A stretch of DNA of 64,000 nt, from positions 1 to 64,000 of the forward strand of contig NZ_JASFYM010000003.1 in assembly GCF_030055635.1 (NCBI RefSeq), in the 5' to 3' direction. The notes under the pieces were generated by a model. That model ran no database searches, was not told the origin of the DNA, and saw only the letters and a program-made list of their open reading frames with translations. Every line of letters begins with the position of its first letter. Positions within the stretch are counted from its first letter, which is position 1. This document shows positions 24,541 through 32,731 of this stretch, piece after piece. This stretch comes from Methanothrix sp. Lineage in GTDB: Archaea; Halobacteriota; Methanosarcinia; Methanotrichales; Methanotrichaceae. The translations under genes and the position numbers were made by a program.

Positions 24541-25824
24541 TCACACCAGCCTCGGCGGTATGACCTGGCATGCGAGGAGGGCGTTGATATCCTCTGCTTT
24601 TCTTATGAGCTCCACATCTCCATCATGGACCAGGACCTCTGCAGGCCGCGGCTGGCCGTTGTACTGAGATGACATCGAGAATCCGTACGCCCCTGCATCG
24701 AGAAACGCAAGGATGTCGCCCCTCTCCACCACAGGAAGCGCCCTGTCGCGCGCAAGGACGTCTCCGCTCTCGCAGATCGGCCCGACGACTGTGTATTTAT
24801 CCGAGATCTCAGCACCTGCCCTGTTCGCCACTACGATGTGATGGTAGGCGTCGTAGAGCATCGGCCGTGCGAGCACATTGAATCCAGCATCCACTCCCAC
24901 GAACGTGACATGAGCCCGCTTGACAACATTGACCCTGGTTAGCAGTATCGTGGTGTCCGCGACGATGCTCCTCCCGGGCTCAAGAATCAGCCTCATCCGG
25001 ACGCCGAGCTCTTCGGATCTCCTCTCGATCACAGGCAGCACTGCATTCGCCAGATCCTGCGGAGATGGCGCTGGAGATGCTGCAGGATCGTACTGAATCC
25101 CAAGGCCTCCACCGAGATCCAGGAGCTTCACATCACCGCCGATACCAGCTATCTCACCAGCCAGATCCATCATCCTGGCAGCGGCCTCTGAAAAGGGCGA
25201 GACATCGAGTATCTGAGAGCCTATGTGGCAGTGGAGACCGACCGGCTCCACCCCGTCCATCTGCATCGCCTTTTCGTAGATGCTCTTCACAGACTTGGGG
25301 GGTATGCCGAACTTCGAGCTCTTCAGACCTGTGGCTATCTTCGGATGTGTATCCACCGAGATATCGGGGTTGACCCTGAAGAGGACCTCAACGCTCTTCC
25401 CTTCCTCTGATGCGATACTGCTCAGGGTCTCCAGCTCCTCCTCGGAGTCGACCGAGACGCGAACCCCCGAGGTCACAGCCATCCTCAGCTCCTCATCCCT
25501 TTTGGAGTTACCGTTGAAGAGTATCTTCTCCCTGGGAACTCCTGCAAGTCTGGCAAGGTAAAGCTCCCCGGCGGAGAAGACATCCGCCCCAGCTCCCTCA
25601 TGCGCGAGGATTCTTATTATCGAGATGTTGCCATTCGCCTTCACGGCGAAGTACTTATCAGCATCCGGGAAGGCTCTGTGATACCTCCGGATGTTCTCTC
25701 TGAGACGATCCTCGGATGTTACATAAACAGGAGTTCCGAACCTCTCAGCAATCTCAACTGTGTCAGCTCCTGAGATATACAGGTGATTGTTGACAACCCG
25801 GATGTGATCCTTGCCTCCGAACAT
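24541..25824 (-). CDS. lysA: diaminopimelate decarboxylase
   Basis: LysA converts meso-diaminopimelate to lysine, the last step of lysine synthesis. It is a PLP enzyme of the alanine-racemase fold: the Schiff-base Lys is K62 in KYFAVKANGN, the phosphate loop is LGGGLGIQYD, the GRSIVADTT region follows, and CESGDVLARDR gives the active-site Cys from the other subunit. The protein has 427 residues from ATG at 25824, the usual length; an upstream start at 25863 adds residues not seen in the family. The gene stands alone and is divergent from the HEAT-repeat gene. Confidence 0.95.
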   Translation of the reverse strand: MFGGKDHIRVVNNHLYISGADTVEIAERFGTPVYVTSEDRLRENIRRYHRAFPDADKYFAVKANGNISIIRILAHEGAGADVFSAGELYLARLAGVPREKILFNGNSKRDEELRMAVTSGVRVSVDSEEELETLSSIASEEGKSVEVLFRVNPDISVDTHPKIATGLKSSKFGIPPKSVKSIYEKAMQMDGVEPVGLHCHIGSQILDVSPFSEAAARMMDLAGEIAGIGGDVKLLDLGGGLGIQYDPAASPAPSPQDLANAVLPVIERRSEELGVRMRLILEPGRSIVADTTILLTRVNVVKRAHVTFVGVDAGFNVLARPMLYDAYHHIVVANRAGAEISDKYTVVGPICESGDVLARDRALPVVERGDILAFLDAGAYGFSMSSQYNGQPRPAEVLVHDGDVELIRKAEDINALLACQVIPPRLV

Positions 25825-25913
25825 GCTACATGCATGGACCGAGATATAGGTAAACCTTATCATCCAGCCATGCTCGACCGAATCTGTGTGACTCGAGAGA
25901 GGTGTACTCCATC

Positions 25914-26855
25914 ATGGACACTGAAAATCCACTCATGATGCTCAGGAGCGAGAATTACTTTGAGAGCCAGAGGGCCGCATGGGAGCTCGTGGGCATGGGC
26001 GAGAGCGCGGTTCCCGGCCTTCTCGAGGCTCTGCATGATCCTGCGCCACACGTCCGGTACAGAGCAGCATGGGCTCTCGGAAAGATTGGTGATACAAGGG
26101 CGGTTGATGCTCTATCGGGATGCCTGCTCGGCGATGATGATCGGGCGGTTAGAGAGTGGTCTGCCGCCGCGCTCGAGGCCATAGGCGATCCATCTGCAAT
26201 CCCAGCTCTCGTCCAGGCAATGAGATCTGACCCGGCGAGGGATGTGCGTTTAAGAGCCGCTGCCGCACTGCGCGGGCTGCGTGCTGAGGCCGCGCTAATA
26301 GATCTTCTGAACGATACAGACCCCATGGTGAGGGGCATGGCGGTCACAGCGCTCGCGAGGCTGAAGTCCAGGGATGCTGTATCTGCGGCCGCAGATCTCC
26401 TGCGCGACGAGGATCCTGAGGTCAGGAGGAGGGCGGCTGGCTTCATGGGAGAGCTCGCGATAGAGGACACCGCAGATCTCCTCGCCCCATTGCTCTTCGA
26501 CGAATATCTGGACGTGCGGGTTGAGGCTGTGAAGGCGCTCGGGCGGATACGCACAGATCGTGCATGCGATCTTGTTGTGTCTGCACTGAGTGACGAGAAC
26601 CCGGAGATAAGGCTCTCCGCGGTGACAACGCTGGGCGAGATGGCCAATCCGAAAGCACTCACCCCACTTGTCGATATAATGCTCGGAGGAGATCTCGAGG
26701 AGATCAGGGCATGGGCCGCGTGGTCCCTCGGGGAGATAAATGATCAGAGGGCCATAGAGCCTCTCAAGAAGGCCTGCAGCTCGGACAACTGCCCTGAGAT
26801 CGTCAGGGAAAAGGCCAGAGCGTCTTTGCGAGAGGTTTATGGCCTGGATCTCTGA
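25914..26855 (+). CDS. HEAT-repeat (PBS-lyase type) protein
   Basis: The 313-residue product is made of about nine HEAT-like repeats of 30-31 residues, each with the pattern D-x-x-x-x-V-R-x-x-A-A-x-A-L-G-x-(I/L)-x-(D/S)-x-x-A-x-x-x-L, for example HVRYRAAWALGKIGD and EIRLSAVTTLGEM. Such arrays make a curved scaffold for protein-protein contact, and no catalytic residues are visible. The ATG at 25914 is about nine bases from GAGAGGTG; a GTG at 25902 is possible. A hairpin element copy lies just downstream. The partner is unknown. Confidence 0.85.
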   Translation: MDTENPLMMLRSENYFESQRAAWELVGMGESAVPGLLEALHDPAPHVRYRAAWALGKIGDTRAVDALSGCLLGDDDRAVREWSAAALEAIGDPSAIPALVQAMRSDPARDVRLRAAAALRGLRAEAALIDLLNDTDPMVRGMAVTALARLKSRDAVSAAADLLRDEDPEVRRRAAGFMGELAIEDTADLLAPLLFDEYLDVRVEAVKALGRIRTDRACDLVVSALSDENPEIRLSAVTTLGEMANPKALTPLVDIMLGGDLEEIRAWAAWSLGEINDQRAIEPLKKACSSDNCPEIVREKARASLREVYGLDL

Positions 26856-26871
26856 TTTATTGCCCAACAGC

Positions 26872-26906
26872 GACTTACTCTCCGGACTTAAGAACGGAGT
26901 TTGCGC
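26872..26906 (-). repeat. hairpin (REP-like) element, copy 3
   Basis: In reverse orientation the sequence reads GCGCAAACTCCGTTC, a loop and GGAGAGTAAGTC, matching the hairpin family with several changes. It lies between the HEAT-repeat gene and mscL, which converge on it. Confidence 0.6.
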
Positions 26907-26950
26907 TACATTCTATCAGCTCCGGAGCCATCAAGACCTGTGTTTTTTAA

Positions 26951-27391
26951 TTACGCCTTGAGATCAGATGTGCAGTGCGGGCATTTCACCGCTGCAAGAG
27001 GTATGGTCTCCCTGCAGTACGGGCACTCCTTCGTGTTAGGCGCAGGCGGTGCTGGCGCCTTCTTCATGGCGTTGATGCGTCTTATGACGATGAATATGGC
27101 CAGCGCCACTATCAGGAAGTTTATTATGGTGTTTATGAACAGACCGTAGTTTATGGTCGGAGCGCCAGCCGCCTGGGCAGCCGCAAGCGAAGGATAGGCC
27201 TTTCCGTCCAGGGCTATGAAAAGATCCGTGAAGTTCACCCTTCCGAGGATGAGACCCAGCGGCGGCATTATTATGTCCTTGACAAGAGAGTTGACGATAG
27301 CCCCGAAGGCAGCTCCGATTATTATGCCAACGGCCATGTCCAAAGCGTTGCCCTTTACTGCAAACTCTTTAAACTCATCGATAAATCCCAT
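26951..27391 (-). CDS. mscL: large-conductance mechanosensitive channel MscL with zinc-ribbon tail
   Basis: MscL opens a wide pore when the membrane is stretched and releases solutes on osmotic downshock. The amphipathic start ([21 protein letters not shown]), the pore helix with [25 protein letters not shown] and the second membrane helix ([17 protein letters not shown]) are complete. After the usual cytoplasmic end comes a Pro/Ala linker and a zinc ribbon, [18 protein letters not shown], which standard bacterial MscL lacks. The length is 146 residues. The gene converges with the HEAT-repeat gene and is divergent from the phosphodiesterase-like gene. Confidence 0.95.
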   Translation of the reverse strand: MGFIDEFKEFAVKGNALDMAVGIIIGAAFGAIVNSLVKDIIMPPLGLILGRVNFTDLFIALDGKAYPSLAAAQAAGAPTINYGLFINTIINFLIVALAIFIVIRRINAMKKAPAPPAPNTKECPYCRETIPLAAVKCPHCTSDLKA

Positions 27392-27509
27392 AAAGATCCC
27401 CCCAAATTTATCGGTTCAGTCTTCTGATAAATATCTTCCCCCTTCTGAGTGCCATGCTGATCTTCGAGGGCGAAGTTTATTGGGCAGCGATCATCAGAAT
27501 CAGAACATC

Positions 27510-28256
27510 ATGAGAATGGTAAGCCAGACAGACATCGCGCCGAGCATAGCGCGATCGCTTGGATTTCATCTACCTGATCCGGATGGCAGGCCGATAGAGG
27601 AGATCGGGCGGTGGAGATGCAAGAGGGCGATTCTGATAATAGTCGACAGTCTTGGGTATGAGCTCTGCAGATCATTTCTTCCACATTTGAGACACATGAG
27701 AGAGATAGCTGGCTCTGGCTTCCTGTTCAGAGCTCTTCACGTCTCAGATCACACATCTCCGGCCATAGCATCGATACTCAGCGGGCTCACACCTGAGCAT
27801 CACGGCATATATGATACGGAGAGCGCCAAGAGGTCGCCGATCCTTAGCATACCCGAGATCGCGAGCTCTTCCGGCCTGAGGTCTGCGGTGATAATGGAGA
27901 AGGGTGGTGCCGAGGTCTACGATGGACTGATAGAATACATAGGCGCTGTCCCGAGAACGCTCCCCCCAGATGAGTTCGATCACCACATCTGCAGGCTTAC
28001 CGTTGAAGCGCTCTCCACAGACCCTGCCCTCGTTGTGTCATACTTCATAGGGCTCGATAAGGCAGCACATAACGGATTGCATCTCGATGGATTTATTAAA
28101 GCTGCTGTCTCCATAGACTCTCACATAGGGGAGGTGTTCAGAAGAGCAGGCTCTGCGACAATGATCGTGATCGTGGGGGATCATCCTGTTCACGCAGGGA
28201 AGATGAAGAATGATGACGACCAGAGCGTGGCACTCATAATCGGAAGGAAGATCTGA
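27510..28256 (+). CDS. type I phosphodiesterase / nucleotide pyrophosphatase-like protein
   Basis: The 248-residue protein has the alkaline-phosphatase-superfamily core: AILIIVDSLGYELC with the first metal Asp, DHTSPAIASILSGLTPEHHG with the probable nucleophile Ser/Thr region, VSYFIGLDKAAHNGLHLDG with Asp and His, and VIVGDHPVHAGK with the last Asp-His pair. These are the expected metal ligands of type I phosphodiesterases. Substrate and location are unknown; no signal peptide is seen. The ATG at 27510 lies about 30 bases from a TATA-like AAGTTTATTGG, so the transcript may be nearly leaderless. The frame is open upstream but that part overlaps mscL on the other strand. Confidence 0.8.
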   Translation: MRMVSQTDIAPSIARSLGFHLPDPDGRPIEEIGRWRCKRAILIIVDSLGYELCRSFLPHLRHMREIAGSGFLFRALHVSDHTSPAIASILSGLTPEHHGIYDTESAKRSPILSIPEIASSSGLRSAVIMEKGGAEVYDGLIEYIGAVPRTLPPDEFDHHICRLTVEALSTDPALVVSYFIGLDKAAHNGLHLDGFIKAAVSIDSHIGEVFRRAGSATMIVIVGDHPVHAGKMKNDDDQSVALIIGRKI

Positions 28257-28433
28257 GACGCTGATGATGTGATCCAAGGCGATTGGTTGCGATTCGCGGG
28301 AGCTGCACACCGGTCACACCCCGCTACATTAGCTCCGTGAGATGATATCCAGATCTGCGGTGCATTTTCTGGTACTCACCACACCGCATCTTACAGGAGG
28401 GGATCCGCAGAAAGACTCCCCATAATATGAGAA

Positions 28434-29021
28434 TCATTCTGGCGATATGCTCATCAGGACTTCATCGAACCATCTCCTCGCCCTTCTCACGACATCTGGA
28501 TCCTCTGTGCCACTGTAGCCGCTCCCCTTCAGCTCGCTCAGCGCCTCGGTGAGGGCTTTCACCGCCTCGATCGACCCGGGGCAGCTGGTGTGAACCTTGA
28601 CAGCATCATCCGATCCGTAAATCCCCAGGAAGGGGAATATACGGCATGACCATGGCCTGGCCTCATAGATCCTGCACCCCTTCGCTGATGGATCGTAGAA
28701 CCTGCATGGTCTGGTGTGCTTCATCGCAAGAAAGCCCTTTCCGGTCTCCGAGACCCTGCGAGCAACATACCGCTTCATGGCCCTGCTTGGAGTTATCCTG
28801 AGATGTCTGGCGATCCTCCTGACGTCCTCCTCTCTCAGCTTTATCGGATCGCCCGTTGTGCAGCAGGTGCCGCAGCGCCTGCACACAAAGAGCATGTGGC
28901 AAGCGATCCGGTAGTAATCAGCCTCGGAGAGCGCTGGCACGAGCGGGTCCTCTGCCCTCGGGTCGCCAAGCATCGATGTCGCCTCGATCAGCTTTATCGC
29001 TATCTCCCTCGGAGTTGTCAT
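28434..29021 (-). CDS. YkgJ-type cysteine cluster protein
   Basis: The 195-residue product has the motif of the YkgJ/CxxCxxCC family: CRRCGTCCTTGDPI, then PCRFYDPSAKGCRIYEARPWSC, and a last Cys in VHTSCPG. The family is thought to bind an Fe-S cluster or zinc, with no firm function. The N-terminal 45 residues are helical and the C-terminus after residue 150 is acidic and probably helical. It is on the same strand as the phosphoribosyltransferase gene, about 60 bases downstream of it. Confidence 0.82.
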   Translation of the reverse strand: MTTPREIAIKLIEATSMLGDPRAEDPLVPALSEADYYRIACHMLFVCRRCGTCCTTGDPIKLREEDVRRIARHLRITPSRAMKRYVARRVSETGKGFLAMKHTRPCRFYDPSAKGCRIYEARPWSCRIFPFLGIYGSDDAVKVHTSCPGSIEAVKALTEALSELKGSGYSGTEDPDVVRRARRWFDEVLMSISPE

Positions 29022-29083
29022 AAAACCTCAGTTTGTTTCAACACACAGGCACGATCTCCCTCAGATACCGATGCGGTTTTCAG

Positions 29084-29746
29084 TCAGACCTGCTCCGCCC
29101 TCACATACCCCTCTCCGGCCATTTCAGCCTTCCCTGTGAGAATCGCGTCCTCAAGCACCTCGGAGAGATCCTGCTCGCTGATATCTATTCCGTACAACCT
29201 CTTTAAACGGATGCGTATCTCCTCCATTCCCAGAGGATTGCCCGAAAGGATGCGCTCGACAAATCCGAGCATCTCCTCGTGGAAGGCCCATGGGTAGACG
29301 ATCCACCTCCATCTCTGGACGATCTCAGAGCAGTAATCAGGCTCCACCCTGCTGGAGACCTTGTGATGCAGCACGCCTGTTCTGATATCCTCAGGGTTCA
29401 TGCTCCAGAGATACTCCAGCGCGGCGCTGAGCGTATCCCCCGTGTCGGTCACGTCGTCCACAACAAGAACCCTCATCTTTGAGATATCCACTGACAGCGG
29501 GAACCGTATCGTTGCCCTTTCGAGCTTGTGAGCCGCAACCCCCCATCTCTCGATCCTTATGCTTGTGAGCTGCGTGTGCAGCAGACGGTCACAGACAATT
29601 CTCGCGGGAACGAACCCACCCCGCCCTATCGCGATCACGAGATCCGGACGGTAGCCGGATCTTTTTATGTGAGATGCAAGCTCCCGCTCCAGCCTGTAGG
29701 CCTCATCCCACGATACGACCTGGCAATCAAAACGCTCTCCGATCAT
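29084..29746 (-). CDS. phosphoribosyltransferase family protein
   Basis: The PRPP-binding signature is clear in MRVLVVDDVTDTGDTLSAAL, and an N-terminal SWDEAYRLERELA ... DLVIAIGRGGFVPARIV forms the usual first half of a type I phosphoribosyltransferase. The C-terminal 70 residues (ILSGNPLGMEEIRIRLKRLY) form an added helical segment. Archaeal proteins like this are annotated as purine phosphoribosyltransferases, often for xanthine or hypoxanthine, but specificity cannot be read from the sequence. The ATG at 29746 gives 220 residues; the frame extends to 29848 through residues with no family likeness. Confidence 0.85.
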   Translation of the reverse strand: MIGERFDCQVVSWDEAYRLERELASHIKRSGYRPDLVIAIGRGGFVPARIVCDRLLHTQLTSIRIERWGVAAHKLERATIRFPLSVDISKMRVLVVDDVTDTGDTLSAALEYLWSMNPEDIRTGVLHHKVSSRVEPDYCSEIVQRWRWIVYPWAFHEEMLGFVERILSGNPLGMEEIRIRLKRLYGIDISEQDLSEVLEDAILTGKAEMAGEGYVRAEQV

Positions 29747-30007
29747 CAGAAGAACTGTCAAGCTTATGGATAAAATAGCTTCCAGAGGTGCGGATGCAGA
29801 GATCCTGCATCTCGCGATTGAAGGCGAGAACATGAGAAACAAAATCATTCTGTTACATCAGAGGGCTTATGCAATGCCCCTTGAATGATCATGTCCTGGA
29901 CATGGATCACTGAGGTCCGGCGCAGCTGTCGGGCTTCAGTTATCCACCACACGCCATCGATTCAACCATCCAGAGCTCCGCCGAACCGTGGATCGCGAAG
30001 GGATGAG

Positions 30008-30325
30008 CTATGCGGTCTCTGTCTCATGTCTCAGCCTCTCGATCAGGCTTCTGATCATGCTCTTCGTCCTCTCTGCGCTCTCGCAGTGGGAGGCTATCTT
30101 CGGGCTGCAGATGCTCAGTATATCCATGACCCTGTCCGCGAGCCTGTACTGGCCCGCATCCTCCAGCCTCTCCAGGAGCCTGGCGAGCATGCCGCCGAAT
30201 CTCCTGCACTCCTCGATATCGCAGAGCGCGGCGTCATGCCTCTCGTACAGATCCTCAAGCTCCTTGATGAGATTCAGCAGGAACTCCCTTTCATCCTGTG
30301 ATGAGCCCGTCGAACCACCCGCCAT
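30008..30325 (-). CDS. hypothetical helical protein, 105 residues
   Basis: The product is almost wholly helical and charged (EREFLLNLIKELEDLYERHD, ARLLERLEDAGQYRLADRVM) with two or three isolated cysteines and no signal peptide. The codon use matches neighbouring genes and the gene lies 19 bases after the LarA homologue on the same strand, which supports a real gene. I recognise no family. It may be a small adaptor or coiled-coil protein. Confidence 0.55.
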   Translation of the reverse strand: MAGGSTGSSQDEREFLLNLIKELEDLYERHDAALCDIEECRRFGGMLARLLERLEDAGQYRLADRVMDILSICSPKIASHCESAERTKSMIRSLIERLRHETETA

Positions 30326-30344
30326 GATGCAGCTCGATCCCGAA

Positions 30345-31553
30345 CTACCTCGCCCTGGTCAGCGTGAGGTCTCCATGAGGGATCAGCACCGTCCTCGCAT
30401 CCCTCCCATGCGCGCTCCAGGCGAGCTCGAGCGCCTCCTCTATGCTTCTCATAGGCTTGAAGAAGCACATCTCAGCCACATCTCTGGGCATTGATGATAC
30501 CAGGATGAGATTGTTCCTGAGTGCCAGCTCTGCTATGTAAGCCGCCTTGTGCCCGCCAAACTCGTACTCTCTTGCAAAGCGCTCAACGCACTCCTCCGGT
30601 GTGGAGCACTCCCTCGCCCATCGCTCGAACACCCTGTCGCCCAGCCCTTCGGCGCATTCCGCCAGGAGTATGATGGTCCCGCCAGGAGCTGCGGCGCCCT
30701 TTGCATTCTCCAGCGCCTTCACCGCCTGGTACAGATTGATGTCCTTCGGCCTGCCTCCTGCGCATGTTACGACTATCTCCGCTGGCTTCACCTCACGGAG
30801 GTACATCCTGTCCACAACCTCTGCGCCTGCGCGATGCGCCTTTATGTAATCGCCAGCCACAGCTGAGACGATCTCCTTCCTGCTGTTGAGCACCACATTG
30901 AGTATGAGATCGAGCCCTGCGATGTCTGCTGCTTCTTCCATGTCCTTTCTCACAGGGCTGTCGAGAAATCCGGAGCGCGCCTTTGGCTCCCTCATCATCA
31001 TGTGGTTGTGATGTATCGATCGCTCTGATGATACCCCAGGAAGAAGGGCCTTCGCGCCACCGCTGTAGCCAGCGTAGTAATGGTACTCTATGTTGCCTGT
31101 GCCTATTACCAGATCCGAGGACTCTACAAGATCGAAGATCTCGACCGGCGTGCCCCGGCCGGTCTCACCAAGATGCACGCATCTCGATGTATCATGCTGG
31201 AAGTGCGGGAGTCTCACGCATCCGCGCAGAAGGTGTCTGATCTCAGCATCGGTCATGCGCCGGTGTGTTCCAAGGGCAAAAACGATCTTTATGTCATTCA
31301 CGCCGATACCCCTCAGCCTGCGCACCAGGGGCGGAAGGATCCTGTGGCTTGGGGATGGACGGGTGATGTCGCTCACGATCACAGCCGCGCTTCTGCCCGA
31401 CAGATCCTCCAGGCCGGCGCCGAACGGCGAGTCCAGGGCTCTGTCGATCTCGCCATCGTGCGCTGAAGGCAGCTCATTCGGCTGGACAACCTCCCAGCCA
31501 TCCTGGAGCTCGACCCTCACAGATGAGTTTCCATAGCCGAGAAGCATGTTCAT
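30345..31553 (-). CDS. larA: nickel-dependent lactate racemase family protein (LarA-like)
   Basis: LarA enzymes use a nickel-pincer nucleotide to racemise lactate or other 2-hydroxyacids. Key residues fit: VSDITRPSPS for phosphate contacts, ALGTHRRMTDAE with the first catalytic His, EYHYYAGYSGGAKALLPG with the second His and the Lys that carries the cofactor, and SIHHNHM for a further His. AGGTG lies five bases before the ATG at 31553 and the product has 402 residues. The larB, larC and larE cofactor genes are not in the window. Many homologues act on substrates other than lactate, so the reaction is uncertain. Confidence 0.82.
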   Translation of the reverse strand: MNMLLGYGNSSVRVELQDGWEVVQPNELPSAHDGEIDRALDSPFGAGLEDLSGRSAAVIVSDITRPSPSHRILPPLVRRLRGIGVNDIKIVFALGTHRRMTDAEIRHLLRGCVRLPHFQHDTSRCVHLGETGRGTPVEIFDLVESSDLVIGTGNIEYHYYAGYSGGAKALLPGVSSERSIHHNHMMMREPKARSGFLDSPVRKDMEEAADIAGLDLILNVVLNSRKEIVSAVAGDYIKAHRAGAEVVDRMYLREVKPAEIVVTCAGGRPKDINLYQAVKALENAKGAAAPGGTIILLAECAEGLGDRVFERWARECSTPEECVERFAREYEFGGHKAAYIAELALRNNLILVSSMPRDVAEMCFFKPMRSIEEALELAWSAHGRDARTVLIPHGDLTLTRAR

Positions 31554-31670
31554 TGACACCTTAAGATCCGATGAAAGCAACAGCGCCGTCTCTACCTGGA
31601 GCTTTATGAAGGTTTCAATCCGCATTTTTAATGGAACTCAGGGGCGATTTTATAGTCGGCGCATCCATGA

Positions 31671-31745
31671 GAATCCGATTTATTCTCCATGCATTCCTGA
31701 AATCGCCTTCTGCTTGCGGATTTTCATGACATATCCAACACAGCA
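31671..31745 (+). repeat. partial copy of the MITE found at 49086-49202
   Basis: These 75 bases match the right 60 percent of that MITE at about nine positions in ten, including its end TATCCAACACAGCA. No left terminal repeat is seen. Its right end touches copy B of the dispersed repeat directly. Confidence 0.75.
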
Positions 31746-31827
31746 GAGAATGGCGAAAAAGGAAGCTTCAACGATACCGAAAATCCGGTTCAATCCAGCT
31801 TTCCGATAATTCGCGGAGATGAGCCTC
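31746..31827 (-). repeat. dispersed 70-95 bp repeat, copy B
   Basis: The reverse complement matches copy A at 18409-18505 almost base for base over about 75 bases (CGAATTATCGGAAAGCTGG, then GAAGCTTCCTTTTTCG). It ends against the tmk stop codon on one side and the MITE fragment on the other. Confidence 0.8.
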
Positions 31828-32444
31828 TACAGCTGAGTTCCAGCCAGGTTGTTCCTCCGTCGTATGAACCTCTCGATCTCAGAGGCAGCGCGGTCTGCCA
31901 CATCTGAGATCTCCCTTTCCGCATCTATCACCACAAACCTCTCAGGCTCCCTTGAAGCCAGGATATCAAAGTTCCTGCTCACCTCTCTCAGGAACGACTC
32001 CCTCTCGAAGATGGAGGTCGCGCCGCGATTCGTGCACCTCTCGAGGGCCAGTGATGGATCTATCCTGAATAGCAGCGTCATATCAGGCATCCGCGACCAC
32101 GGCCTGTGTATCTCGTATATCCAGTCGAGAGGGACAAGATCCCTCATAAGGGCGCCCTGGTAAGCGACCCGCGAGTCTATGTATCTGTCAGATACCACGA
32201 TCCTTCCGCTGCTGATGGATGGGAGTACAACTGAGCGGAGGTGATTGGCGTGATCCGCCATGAACAGAAAGAGCTGCTCGAGCGGCTCCTCTGTACTCCT
32301 GGCCAGCTCTCCGAGTGGCCCCTCAGTCGGCTCTCTTGTGAAAACGAAATCCGGAAACCTCTTATGGAGCATCCGCGCGACGGTCGTCTTTCCAGCGCCG
32401 TCTATTCCCTCGAGGGTGATCAGAAGACCTCTGTCCGCTTGCAT
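31827..32444 (-). CDS. tmk: thymidylate kinase
   Basis: Tmk phosphorylates dTMP to dTDP. The P-loop LEGIDGAGKTTVARML, the FTREPTEGPLG motif that binds dTMP, the VVSDRYIDSRVAYQGA region with the DRY-like segment, and a lid-like ERCTNRG are present. The ATG at 32444 with GGGATG about six bases upstream gives 205 residues, the family size. The C-terminus ends in a basic FIRRRNNLAG. A dispersed repeat follows the stop codon immediately. Confidence 0.94.
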   Translation of the reverse strand: MQADRGLLITLEGIDGAGKTTVARMLHKRFPDFVFTREPTEGPLGELARSTEEPLEQLFLFMADHANHLRSVVLPSISSGRIVVSDRYIDSRVAYQGALMRDLVPLDWIYEIHRPWSRMPDMTLLFRIDPSLALERCTNRGATSIFERESFLREVSRNFDILASREPERFVVIDAEREISDVADRAASEIERFIRRRNNLAGTQL

Positions 32445-32620
32445 GATCTGCATCCCTGTGGATCTGCTGACGGGTCGCCTGTTCTTGTAGTCGTCGTTCG
32501 AGGCGCAGAGGATCTGGCGTTACACAGGACAGTGCCTCCATAACGCTGCTTGTGGCCGACAATCCCCCAGTCGCTTCTGCTCGACTATGCGAACGAAGAT
32601 GCACTCGTCCAGCCAGATCA

Positions 32621-32731
32621 TTACTCCTGCATTGTCGATCCCATCATACCATCATCAGACGCCTCTGAGCTCCCAATCAGTCCCGTGCAGAGGCACTGAC
32701 CGTTGACCCAGCGGCACATGGGATTGCGCTC
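32621..32731 (-). pseudogene. third Cys repeat, cut off by an in-frame TGA
   Basis: Continuing past the TGA at 32734-32732 in the same frame, the sequence reads ERNPMCRWVNGQCLCTGLI and then a 17-residue tail ending at TAA (32623-32621). This is a third copy of the 28-residue Cys repeat of the preceding gene. The TGA stands exactly where repeats one and two have a cysteine codon TGC. Confidence 0.75.
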
